DNA of 16,710 bases from assembly GCA_047618505.1 (NCBI GenBank), contig JBLHLB010000052.1:1-16710 (forward strand). Reading direction: 5' to 3'. This document shows, in pieces, positions 1-7,107 of this stretch (its first letter is position 1; every line of letters begins with the position of its first letter). Both the position numbers and the translations under genes were made by a program. The DNA is from JBLHLB01 sp047618505 (GTDB lineage: Bacteria > Planctomycetota > UBA1135 > GCA-002686595). The notes under the pieces are model-generated. The model was not told the DNA's origin. It made no database searches and saw nothing but the letters and a program-made list of their open reading frames with translations.

Positions 1-97
1 TTAGGGTGTAGGATTAGGGGCATGTTCGGGTCCTTGGCAGGGCGCCTCCAACCCCCCCGGCCGCTCAGTCAGGGGCCCGAGCATCACCTTTCCAACG

Positions 98-188
98 CTG
101 TCTTGCCCAGAACTGTCTTGCCCAGAACTGGCTGGCTCAGAACTGGCTGGCTCATCGAGGCTGGCTCATCCGGGCTGGCTCATCATTG
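98..188. repeat. degenerate 14-18 bp tandem repeat array upstream of lexA
   Basis: Six consecutive units share the core ctg-(t/g)c-t. The first two, at 98-112 and 113-127, are identical 15-mers (ctgtcttgcccagaa). The later units at 128-142, 143-160, 161-174 and 175-188 all begin ctggct and decay to 14-18 bp. No CDS with convincing codon use spans them. The array looks like a small minisatellite that grew by slippage. It could also be a cluster of binding sites, but no known operator is recognised. Confidence 0.75.
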
Positions 189-272
189 CCAGATTAGGCA
201 GTGGCCAGGCGGAGTTCTTCAACGGTGGAGAAATTGAAGGTGTCGACGCAGCCCGTCCAACGGAGTCTTCCC

Positions 273-359
273 ATGCAGATGCTTCTCTCCCAATCAAAGA
301 CCGACCTCCTCTCCTATGTCTTCTTCGGCGCACTGATCGCGACGACATTCTTGGTATGA
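273..359 (+). CDS. possible 28-residue single-span membrane peptide
   Basis: This is a short ATG-to-TGA frame that I do not recognise. The first 11 residues are polar to mixed and include QSKTD. Residues 12-28 form one hydrophobic stretch (LLSYVFFGALIATTFLV) long enough for a membrane helix, running to the C terminus. A GGAG sequence at 262-265 lies seven bases before the ATG, a better ribosome site than any of the large genes here have. About three quarters of the third codon positions are G or C, as expected for this genome. It is encoded 175 bases ahead of lexA on the same strand. Against it: it is very short, and an overlapping frame is also open. Treat it as a candidate only. Confidence 0.2.
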   Translation: MQMLLSQSKTDLLSYVFFGALIATTFLV

Positions 360-390
360 GATCCCGCTGGACTTGCCCCCATGGCCTTAG

Positions 391-438
391 TCATGGTCTC
401 GGGCATGATCTCGGGATGATCTCGGGCAGGATCTTGAG
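391..438. repeat. short ~12 bp tandem repeat in the lexA upstream region
   Basis: Roughly four degenerate copies of (a)tgatctcggg(c) follow each other: tcatggtctcgggc, atgatctcggg, atgatctcgggc and aggatcttgagc. They end about 96 bases before the lexA start codon. The copies are imperfect and carry no recognisable protein-binding palindrome. Confidence 0.6.
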
Positions 439-534
439 CTAGGCCTCAGGCAAAGTCGCAGCCACAGTGTCTTATCATCGGTGAAGCAGTTCTCAGTTGC
501 CTGATTCTCCGCCGTCCCCTTAGCCAAACGAAAC

Positions 535-1161
535 ATGAGCCTGCCGCCCCTCACGCGCCGTCAACGCGAGATCCTCGACTTCTTCCGAAGCTATGCTTCC
601 GCCCATGGAATCAGCCCGACCTTGGAAGAGGTCGCTGGCTACTTCGGGCTAAACAAAGTCACCATTTTTGGGCACGTAGCGGAACTTGAGCGCAAGGGAA
701 TCCTGAAACGTGCGGCCAAGGGAATCAGCCGGGGACTCCAATTGGTCGACCACCAAAATGGAGACGAGCACGAAACTGCATCCGCCCCCGCTGGATTACT
801 GATCCTCGGGACAATCGCGGCCGGCGCCCCCATTGAGACTTTGGAATCACCAGAGGTCATGCCTTTTGAGGAACTCGCTCCCCCCGGAAAGGACGTCTAC
901 GTTCTACGCGTTTCCGGCAACTCCATGATCGACGATGCGATCTGCGACGGAGACCTTGTCATCATCGAACGCACAAGTGTTGCCTACAACGGGCAGATCG
1001 TTGTCGCGGTTTTGCCGGACGAGGTCGCGACCCTAAAGCGCTACTACAAAGAGAAAGATGGCCGCGTCCGCCTTCAACCGGCAAACGCGACCATGGATCC
1101 GATCTACACAGACATCATTGAGATCCGCGGGATCGTGATCGGAGTGATCCGCACCTTCTAG
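535..1161 (+). CDS. lexA: LexA repressor (SOS response transcriptional repressor, S24 peptidase)
   Basis: LexA represses DNA-repair genes and inactivates itself by RecA-stimulated self-cleavage after DNA damage. The 208-residue product has the full family layout. A winged helix-turn-helix covers about residues 4-70 (LTRRQREILDFFRSY, then SPTLEEVAGYFGLNKVTIFGHV). The scissile bond is Ala96-Gly97 in TIAAGAP. The serine peptidase fold carries the nucleophile Ser130 in SGNSMIDD and the general base Lys168 in ATLKRYY. Length is close to E. coli LexA (202). The recognition helix (LNKVTIFGHV) differs clearly from the proteobacterial RSPNAAEEHL, so the operator probably differs too. The ATG at 535 is the first in-frame start after AT-rich sequence (aaacgaaac) with no Shine-Dalgarno. 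It is transcribed alone and converges on the EF-hand gene. It is probably autoregulated, as LexA usually is, but no operator was found. Confidence 0.96.
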   Translation: MSLPPLTRRQREILDFFRSYASAHGISPTLEEVAGYFGLNKVTIFGHVAELERKGILKRAAKGISRGLQLVDHQNGDEHETASAPAGLLILGTIAAGAPIETLESPEVMPFEELAPPGKDVYVLRVSGNSMIDDAICDGDLVIIERTSVAYNGQIVVAVLPDEVATLKRYYKEKDGRVRLQPANATMDPIYTDIIEIRGIVIGVIRTF

Positions 1162-1549
1162 ATCCGCATCCGAAACTAATAGGACGGGCAGGTCCCCAGG
1201 TGATTTCGGTCCCCAGGTGATTTCGGTCCCAAGGTAGTGAAGATCTCCAGGCAGTGAAGATCCCCAGGTAGTGAAGATCCCCAGGCAACTGAGACCCACG
1301 AGCTGCTCTAGATCTGGCGTTGGGGTCAGGTCTGGAGCTCAGCTCTGGGTCGTGCTGTTTGCTCGAATGGTGGATCTGGGTCGAGCGAGGCAGGGGCCGA
1401 TCGGAGCTCCGCTGCCCGGTGTTTGGTCAGATGCAGGCACGTCAACGCACAGCAAGTGCGAATTCACCCCCGGGCATGTTGCAAGTCACCGCCCCTAGAC
1501 GGGGGCGACAGCTCCGCGTCAGCACATTGGCCTCTGCCTGAAGCGTGCC
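1162..1549. other. convergent intergenic region between lexA and the EF-hand gene
   Basis: Besides the 17-bp repeats, the only structure seen is a hairpin at 1485-1509. It has arms gtc...gcccc and ggggc...gac around the loop tagacg, with a three-base bulge on the left arm. It sits where a shared terminator for the two converging genes would be expected, but neither strand has a U-tract, so its role as an intrinsic terminator is doubtful. No coding frame here is convincing. Confidence 0.45.
1191..1292. repeat. six 17-bp tandem repeats directly downstream of lexA
   Basis: Six head-to-tail units of exactly 17 bp follow the pattern g-(g/a)-tccccagg-(t/c)-a/g... Units 1 and 2 (1191-1207, 1208-1224) are identical, reading ggtccccaggtgatttc. 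Units 3-6 (1225-1241, 1242-1258, 1259-1275, 1276-1292) change the tail to (t/c)agtgaa or caactga. The array starts 29 bases after the lexA stop. The units lack internal dyad symmetry. Constant unit length with graded divergence fits a minisatellite. Confidence 0.85.
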
Positions 1550-2398
1550 CTAGGCGTCGAGCGCTGAACCGCCACCATCAGCGGGCTTAGGTTTCGAGCC
1601 ATTCGCATCTCCATCGGAGCGAGCCGGACGCCGCGCACCGGAGCGCCTAGGGGTGACACCGGCACCCCCTGTATTGCCGCTACCAGCGCGACCGGTAGCG
1701 CCATCACCGGCACCGGTCTGGCCGCCCTCTACAGGGGTACCCCCACGACGAGGCCGTTGGTCCGTTCCCGTGGCACCTCTTCGGCGCACTGGGGGAGTTG
1801 CACCGGGCCGGACGTCCGGCCCAGCACCGGGTCCAGCACCGGGTCCGTCGGCCGGCTTTGCTCCTGTGCCGGCCCCCGGCCTTGCTCCGTCTCCGCGGCC
1901 GTTGCCCCCTTGACCGTTGGCGCCGAGAATCTCGCGGCGATCAAGAGTGCGATCGCCGTTCTTGTCTAGGGTCAACAGGGACTGACTAGCGTGTTTGATC
2001 TCCGCCTGGGAAAGGGTGCCATCAGAGTCTCGATCGAGGGCGCGAAAGAGCGGACTCGGCGTATGGCCGCTAGCACGTCCCTGGTCATTGGCTGCTCCTC
2101 GACCGGCGGCGGGCTCTTGGCCCTGCTGTCCTCCGGCTCCCTGCCCAGGCTTCGCCTGTCCGCCACGCTGGGGAACGGGGACGGGACGCCGGGGGCTCAC
2201 GCGCCCTACGCCACGCACGCCACCAACTGGTCTCGTCGCAGGGCGTTCTCGCTCCTGTCGGCCACCCGTTTGACCCGTTTGACCCGTTTGACCCGTTTGA
2301 GCCGTTTGATCAGCGGCGGAGCTGGATTGCGGAGGAGTCGCGACGAAGGTCAATAGGCCTGTGGCGCAGAGGCTAGCTAGAATGGTATTCGGACTCAT
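1550..2398 (-). CDS. secreted EF-hand calcium-binding protein, low-complexity
   Basis: Two consecutive EF-hand calcium loops are visible: DRDSDGTLSQAE at residues 122-133 and DKNGDRTLDRRE at residues 145-156 (numbering from the ATG at 2398). Both keep Asp at loop position 1 and Glu at position 12. The second has Arg where Gly is usual at position 6. The N terminus (SPNTILASLCATGLLTFVATPP then SSSA) looks like a secretion signal. It is followed by TGQ repeats and by long Gly/Arg/Pro/Ala-rich segments on both sides of the EF-hands. The frame stays open to 2509, but the ATG at 2398 gives the signal peptide and avoids overlap with the DUF1501 gene. No Shine-Dalgarno precedes it. It is the last gene of the probable three-gene operon, 73 bases after DUF1501. 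EF-hand proteins of this type are common beside planctomycete DUF1549/DUF1501 pairs. The specific function is unknown. Confidence 0.8.
   Translation of the reverse strand: MSPNTILASLCATGLLTFVATPPQSSSAADQTAQTGQTGQTGQTGGRQERERPATRPVGGVRGVGRVSPRRPVPVPQRGGQAKPGQGAGGQQGQEPAAGRGAANDQGRASGHTPSPLFRALDRDSDGTLSQAEIKHASQSLLTLDKNGDRTLDRREILGANGQGGNGRGDGARPGAGTGAKPADGPGAGPGAGPDVRPGATPPVRRRGATGTDQRPRRGGTPVEGGQTGAGDGATGRAGSGNTGGAGVTPRRSGARRPARSDGDANGSKPKPADGGGSALDA
2264..2308. repeat. 9-bp tandem repeat (five copies) coding for Thr-Gly-Gln units
   Basis: Five 9-bp units (acccgtttg on the plus strand, the last with one substitution) lie in frame within the EF-hand protein gene. On the minus strand they encode the QTGQTGQTGQTG stretch just after the signal peptide. 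Since the unit is three codons, changes in copy number keep the reading frame and would only alter the length of the linker. Confidence 0.9.
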
Positions 2399-2471
2399 CG
2401 TGTTTTGGTTCGGGCTTGGCGCACCACAGGGGTAGCGCGCGGTGTTCTGACGGAGTCTCCCCCCGCCAGTC

Positions 2472-3854
2472 TTAAGAGAGCACTTCCCTGTGGACGCGCC
2501 CGTAGACATCAGTCAATCGGAATTCCCGCCCCGCGTAGGGGTAGGTCAGTTGTTCGTGGTCGAGGCCGAGCAGATGAAGGATTGTCGCATGCCAGTCGTG
2601 GATGTGCATCTTGTCCTCGACAGCCTCGTAGCCAAGCTCATCTGTGGCGCCATGTCGCATGCCGCCACGAACTCCAGCTCCAGCCATCCAGGTGGAATAG
2701 CCCTGGTGATTGTGATCTCGACCATCACCGTTCTGAGAATGAGGCGTGCGCCCGAATTCTCCACCCCAAATGACGAGGGTGTCTTCGAGGAGTCCACGGC
2801 GCTTCATGTCCTCCAGTAAACCAGCGATAGGCCCGTCCGTTTCGTTGCAATTCGCCGCCAATCCGTCACGCAGTGCCCTGTGATGGTCCCAGTTCCCGTG
2901 GGTGACCTGCACGAATCGAACGCCTGCTTCCAGCATGCGCCGAGCCCCAAGGCATTGACGGCCAAATGCGTCGGACGCTCCCTGGTCAATCCCATAGAGC
3001 GCGCGAGTCTCGTCCGTCTCTTCCTCTAGTTTCATGATGGCGGGCATCGCCTCCTGCATGAGGAAAGCCAACTCGTAGGAATCGATCACCCCCTCAATAT
3101 TGGGGTTGTCCTTGTCCCCTTTGAGGGCACCGCGGTTTAGAGACTGAATCAAATCGAGCTGCGCCCGTTGCTCGGAAGCAGAGAGCTGAGGGTTGCTCAG
3201 ATCGGGCAACGCATCCCCCGCTGCGCGACCGCGACGAGAAACGAAAGCCCGAGCATCTATCTTCGTCCCCTGATAGATCGCAGGTAGGAAGGCGCTACCG
3301 TAGTTCTGCACACCCCCGGAGGGAGCAATCGTAAGGAAGCCCGGCAAGCTCTGATTCTCTGTCCCCAAGCCATAGAGCAACCATGAACCGAGGGAAGGTC
3401 GTTGGAATCGAAACGTCCCCGTGTGCATCTGCGTTTGGGCCTGGGGATGGTTTGGCTGATCGCAGTGCATGCTGTTAATCAAGCAGAGCTCATCAGCGTG
3501 CGCAGCCAACTTCGGAAACAACTCAGAGATCTCTAGACCACTTTCGCCATGTGGCTGAAAGGCCCAGGGTGACCCCATCAACTGACCACGCACGGGACTC
3601 TTCTTCCCGTTGGCCCGAGACAGCTCCGGCTTGTGATCGAACGTGTCCATGTGTGATGGAGCCCCACGCATGCAAAGAAAAATCACGCGCTTAGCCTTGG
3701 CTTTAAAGTGCGGTTCCTTGGCAGACAGCGGTCCAGAGTCCTCACCCGGCAAACGACCACCCCGAAGGAGGGACTTGCCCCCACTTGAAAGGGACCCGAC
3801 CACCGAGAGACCGGCCCCTACAAACAGGCGGCGATTTACTTGAATGTTCTGCAT
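2472..3854 (-). CDS. DUF1501 family protein (sulfatase-like fold, probable Tat export)
   Basis: This is a full-length DUF1501 protein of 460 residues; the family is usually about 430-490. The N terminus has a twin-arginine-type signal (NRRLFVGAGLSVVG). The body shows the family hallmarks: KRVIFLCMRGAPSHMDTFD near residues 55-73, GGEFGRTP at 364-371, GRDHN at 378-382 and HIHDWHATILHLLG near 417-430. The Asp/His-rich C-terminal motifs resemble metal-binding positions of the alkaline phosphatase/sulfatase fold, but no enzymatic activity is established for the family. It lies 11 bases after the DUF1549/DUF1553 gene, and such pairs are typical of planctomycete operons thought to act in the cell envelope. 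I chose the ATG at 3854. A TTG at 3863, two bases after the upstream stop, would add three residues. Neither start has a Shine-Dalgarno. Confidence 0.93.
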   Translation of the reverse strand: MQNIQVNRRLFVGAGLSVVGSLSSGGKSLLRGGRLPGEDSGPLSAKEPHFKAKAKRVIFLCMRGAPSHMDTFDHKPELSRANGKKSPVRGQLMGSPWAFQPHGESGLEISELFPKLAAHADELCLINSMHCDQPNHPQAQTQMHTGTFRFQRPSLGSWLLYGLGTENQSLPGFLTIAPSGGVQNYGSAFLPAIYQGTKIDARAFVSRRGRAAGDALPDLSNPQLSASEQRAQLDLIQSLNRGALKGDKDNPNIEGVIDSYELAFLMQEAMPAIMKLEEETDETRALYGIDQGASDAFGRQCLGARRMLEAGVRFVQVTHGNWDHHRALRDGLAANCNETDGPIAGLLEDMKRRGLLEDTLVIWGGEFGRTPHSQNGDGRDHNHQGYSTWMAGAGVRGGMRHGATDELGYEAVEDKMHIHDWHATILHLLGLDHEQLTYPYAGREFRLTDVYGRVHREVLS

Positions 3855-3865
3855 GGGGTTCAAGA

Positions 3866-6556
3866 TCAGTCCAAGATGCGAAATTCGGAAGCGGCAAATA
3901 GAGCCTGACTAAAGGCAGCTAGGGCCTTTTCTGAGGACTTCTTGACTCCACGCTCTTCCATGGAAGTCCTTGTGGTACGCACGAATTCCAGGGAATCTCG
4001 TCGCTCCGCCCCCGTCGGTTCTCGACAGAGGATCAGCAGGAAAGCCCGCTTGATTTGACTGGGGAGATTCTCTTCTTCACGGCGCAAACGAGCAGCAACT
4101 GACGCCCCGCGCTCGAGTGTGAAGGCGTCGTTGAGAAGGAAGAGCCCCTGTGTCGGCGTTACGGTTTGCTCTCTCTCGCCGACAACGCGATCCGACGAAG
4201 CCATGTCAAAGACATCAAGCAGGTGCGGAAGTGCTCCCCTGGCGAGGGGTAAGTAGACCGACCGATGGAGAACACCCTGCGAATCCATCTCCCGCGCCGG
4301 GGGCACCGCGCGCAGGGTACGATTCCCGAGCCGCGCCACGTCCGAAGCCAGCGGGCGCTCCAGCTCGAGTTCCCCACTAGCGCTTAGCATTGCGTCACGT
4401 ATTGCCTCCGCCTCAAGCAAACGCCCATTGGCTCGCCAGAGAAAGCGATTGTCAGGGTCAATCCGAAAGGCTGCGGCATCAAAGCCCGAGCTCTGTCGAT
4501 AGGTTCGAGATAGAGCAATCTCCTTCACCAGAGCCTTGGGGGACTGACCTCCGTTGATAAATCTCAAGGCCAAATTGTCGAGCAGATCTGGATGCGACGG
4601 AAACGCTCCGGCGACACCAAAGTCCTCAAGAGTGGTGACCAGTCCACTTCCGATGAGGTGGCTCCAAACGCGATTCACAAACACGCGCGCGGTTAGCGGG
4701 TTCTCCGATGACGCCACCCACTGCGCGAATTCGAGTCGACCACTGGAGCCGGGTGCAATCTGGAATGGCTGTTGCTCCCCGTCGAGCAAGTGCGGAATTC
4801 CACGCGGCACACGCTCGCCGGGTTGGTCAGATTCGCCCCGTATGAGTAGCCGTGCATCCTGAGGTTTGACCGAATCCTGAACCCCCATACAAAGCCTCAG
4901 GGGCCGGCCATTTCCGTCAACATTGCCGAGGCGATCCTTGATGCCGTCAACGCGGCGCTCAAGGCGCCGGACATTCCGCCGAAGGGCACCGGCATCAGCA
5001 GTGCCCGAGACAGCAGGTGTCATGACCGAGTCATCCGAATCAACCCCGGACGACGCCTCTGCCCTCCGGGCAGCTCGCTCCTCGTTGCGCATTCGGCGCA
5101 AGTCTCTGGTCAACTCAACCAGCTGCAGCTCCAGGCTGCTGACTTCCTCGGGCGACAGGGCCGCAAGCGGGGAGGCTGAGACAGAAGCCGGAAGCTCTAG
5201 AAGCTTGCTGGGATGCCGATTCTGCCTGGATTCAGAGGTGCCGTAGTACGTTTCGGTGCTCCTGAAAATGCCCGCAAGGGAATAGTAATCAACCTGTTGA
5301 ATGGCCTCGAACTTATGGTCGTGGCAACGCGCGCAGGCCACGGAAAGCCCCAGGAACGCACGTGTGGTCACATCAATTTGTTCGTCCACCAGGTCCGCTT
5401 GAAACTGGCGACCGTTCCGTTCGCGAAGTGCCTTCGGGCCAAGGGCCAGGAAGCCTGTCGCCACCAAGTTGGCAGCAAACTCAGACTCGCTGTTCTCCGG
5501 CAGTAAATCGCCCGCGAGTTGACTCATCACAAAGTGATCAAAGGGCATGTCGCTATTGAACGAGTCGATCACCCAGTCCCTATAGCGCCAGGCCTCGGGG
5601 AAAGAGGCATTGAGCTCACGCCCTGTCGACTCGCCATAACGTGCAACATCCAACCAATGACGCCCCCAGCGTTCACCGAATGCAGGCAAGGCCAGCAGTC
5701 GATCCACGACATCCTCAACGGCTTGATCGGGATCGCGACGGTAGGCCCTTTCGAAATCAGCAAGATCACGGGGAGTAGGGGGAAGACCGGTGATGTCAAA
5801 GAAGAGCCGGCGAAGCAGTGATCGAGGGCTCGCGTCGGAACTCGGGGAGAGACCGACGTCCGTCAGTCTCGCCAGTATCAGATCGTCAACCGTTCCGCGG
5901 GACCATGCGTCACGGGAATCTGCAGCGTATTCTGTGGAACGTATCTGCTGCAGTGACCAGTGCCCACGCCCGGCCAAGACGTCCTCATCCGAAACGGTAC
6001 CAATAATGACCTCGACCGTGGCAATACGGGGATCGGGGGCACCCATCATGATCCAGGACCGAAAGTCGGCAAGCACGCTGTCCGGGAGATACTCGTCGGG
6101 CGGCATACCCTTGAGGAATACGCTGCCGCCGCCTGTGGAGTCAATGGCCTCCCAGAGCACACTATCCTCAAGACTTCCGGGCACAACTGCTGGGCCACTG
6201 TCACCCCCGAGCAAGAGTCCGTCTTTCGAATCCACCATGAGGCCACCACGGACTCGGGACCCTACGGTGGAATGGCAGCCGTAGCAGTGCTCCACGAGAA
6301 CAGGTCGGATCTTTGCCTCAAAAAAGGCCACACCACCGGAGTCAAGATCTGAGTCCCCCATGACTTCGTCACCCTGAGCCGAAAGTACACCGGCAACCAC
6401 GAAGCAGAGAACCGAGAGCCCGGCTAGGCGAGCCCAGGCTGACTGGGGCTTACGGACACTAGAGCTAGCCCCGAACAATACACCCCAAGAGCAACCCTCA
6501 GATCGTGCTGTATAGCTTGGGTAGCCTGCGGACGGGGGATCAGGGTCGAAAGTCAC
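3866..6556 (-). CDS. PSCyt1-DUF1549-DUF1553 (PSD1) cytochrome c-type protein
   Basis: The 896-residue product has the planctomycete-specific cytochrome architecture. A hydrophobic signal or anchor covers residues 43-60 (RLAGLSVLCFVVAGVLSA). The PSCyt1 domain has a CxxCH haem c motif at 91-95 (CYGCH) with a candidate distal ligand in GMPP at 150-153. The DUF1549 (PSCyt2) domain spans about 222-436 and has a second CxxCH at 408-412 (CARCH). A charged, probably coiled-coil linker covers about 469-545. The DUF1553 (PSD1) domain spans about 605-890 (FVNRVWSHLIGSGLV, TPTQGLFLLND). Haem binding is inferred from the motifs; substrate and partner are unknown. It is the first gene of the operon with the DUF1501 and EF-hand genes. 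The start given is a GTG; a TTG at codon 27 is an alternative that leaves a shorter N terminus before the signal. No clear promoter or Shine-Dalgarno was found. Confidence 0.93.
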   Translation of the reverse strand: MTFDPDPPSAGYPSYTARSEGCSWGVLFGASSSVRKPQSAWARLAGLSVLCFVVAGVLSAQGDEVMGDSDLDSGGVAFFEAKIRPVLVEHCYGCHSTVGSRVRGGLMVDSKDGLLLGGDSGPAVVPGSLEDSVLWEAIDSTGGGSVFLKGMPPDEYLPDSVLADFRSWIMMGAPDPRIATVEVIIGTVSDEDVLAGRGHWSLQQIRSTEYAADSRDAWSRGTVDDLILARLTDVGLSPSSDASPRSLLRRLFFDITGLPPTPRDLADFERAYRRDPDQAVEDVVDRLLALPAFGERWGRHWLDVARYGESTGRELNASFPEAWRYRDWVIDSFNSDMPFDHFVMSQLAGDLLPENSESEFAANLVATGFLALGPKALRERNGRQFQADLVDEQIDVTTRAFLGLSVACARCHDHKFEAIQQVDYYSLAGIFRSTETYYGTSESRQNRHPSKLLELPASVSASPLAALSPEEVSSLELQLVELTRDLRRMRNEERAARRAEASSGVDSDDSVMTPAVSGTADAGALRRNVRRLERRVDGIKDRLGNVDGNGRPLRLCMGVQDSVKPQDARLLIRGESDQPGERVPRGIPHLLDGEQQPFQIAPGSSGRLEFAQWVASSENPLTARVFVNRVWSHLIGSGLVTTLEDFGVAGAFPSHPDLLDNLALRFINGGQSPKALVKEIALSRTYRQSSGFDAAAFRIDPDNRFLWRANGRLLEAEAIRDAMLSASGELELERPLASDVARLGNRTLRAVPPAREMDSQGVLHRSVYLPLARGALPHLLDVFDMASSDRVVGEREQTVTPTQGLFLLNDAFTLERGASVAARLRREEENLPSQIKRAFLLILCREPTGAERRDSLEFVRTTRTSMEERGVKKSSEKALAAFSQALFAASEFRILD

Positions 6557-6941
6557 CAGGGAGTTCGCCTGTCATGGGTAAACGGGGACTGACCAGACTC
6601 GGCCAGAAGAAGCGACGGTTGGACGGATCATAGGGATCCTCATCCACAAGATCATTCAACCACACACTGCCAGCCAGGTTCCCCAGAGGAGAAAAACTCA
6701 CACACGACTTGGTCAGCAGGCAAGGACTTCCGCATAGACCTGCGGCCGTGCCCGACCTGACACACACCAGTGACGCACCTCGGGCCTCGGATAACAAGTC
6801 GCGCCTACTAGCGGTCATTCACAGTAGATCCAAGCACCATTGGTCGGGATCAGGGCCACCAATGAACAATGACCATGCCCAGTACAGTTTGAATCTCTAC
6901 AGACCATGGCACCCATGGACTTCACAAAAACAACGTCTGGG
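6557..6941. other. intergenic region between the rRNA terminator and the DUF1549 gene
   Basis: This stretch should hold the promoter of the minus-strand DUF1549/DUF1501/EF-hand operon. I see no good paired -35/-10 on that strand. Frames open here on both strands lack family resemblance or signal features. The only local symmetry noted is the palindromic ccatggcacccatgg near 6904-6918. Confidence 0.4.
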
Positions 6942-6993
6942 CAAAAAGGAAGGCCCCGCGGTTAATGGCTTACGCCAAAAACTACGGGGCCTT
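6942..6993 (-). terminator. intrinsic terminator of the rRNA operon
   Basis: On the minus strand a nine-base stem AAGGCCCCG / CGGGGCCTT (6985-6993 with 6950-6958) is followed by CCTTTTTG. The 26-base loop can itself form a small inner hairpin, tggc-ttac-gcca (6966-6977). It lies eight bases after the 5S 3' end, where an rrn terminator belongs. Confidence 0.88.
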
Positions 6994-7000
6994 GAGAAAA

Positions 7001-7107
7001 CCCGGCAATACCTACTTTCTCGCACGAAGCAATATCATCGGCGGCACTTGCTTGACGACCGTGTTCGGAATGGGTACGGGTATGGCCAAGTGCCTATGGT
7101 CACCGGG
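7001..7107 (-). rRNA. rrf: 5S ribosomal RNA
   Basis: The terminal helix strands ccgg/ccgg close the molecule at both ends. The internal landmarks match the reverse complement of bacterial 5S: tacctactttctcgca, atcatcggc, and ttcggaatgggtacgggt, which mirrors the conserved ACCC...CCGAA segment. It is the last gene of the operon, about 250 bases after 23S and just before the terminator. A six-pair hairpin (7113-7118 with 7123-7128) flanks its 5' end and may guide maturation. The ends are estimated from the terminal helix. Confidence 0.92.

Larger units (their letters stand above)
1..534. other. intergenic region upstream of lexA
   Basis: No long frame here has convincing protein features. The region holds the two tandem repeats, the possible small peptide gene, and the lexA promoter, which I cannot define well. 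The best -10 candidate for lexA is TATCAT at 473-478, but no good -35 lies at the right distance. No proteobacterial CTGT-N8-ACAG or Gram-positive GAAC-N4-GTTC SOS box is visible. Confidence 0.5.

Noticed and set aside
22..237. 71-residue plus-strand frame at the window start
   Set aside because: It runs through the tandem repeats, has a GC-rich composition typical of chance frames, and has no ribosome site.
1191..1292. CRISPR array interpretation of the 17-bp repeats
   Set aside because: The units are contiguous with no spacers, are too short, and have no nearby cas genes.
1485..1509. Hairpin between lexA and the EF-hand gene as an intrinsic terminator
   Set aside because: The stem has a bulge and neither strand has a following U-tract; kept only as a note in the intergenic entry.
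1653..2356. Several plus-strand frames opposite the EF-hand gene
   Set aside because: They are GC-rich mirror frames; the minus-strand protein has a signal peptide and two canonical EF-hand loops.
6540..6818. 92-residue minus-strand frame upstream of, and slightly overlapping, the DUF1549 gene
   Set aside because: No domain, signal peptide or ribosome site is visible, its sequence is cysteine- and arginine-rich in the way of random frames, and it occupies the expected promoter region.
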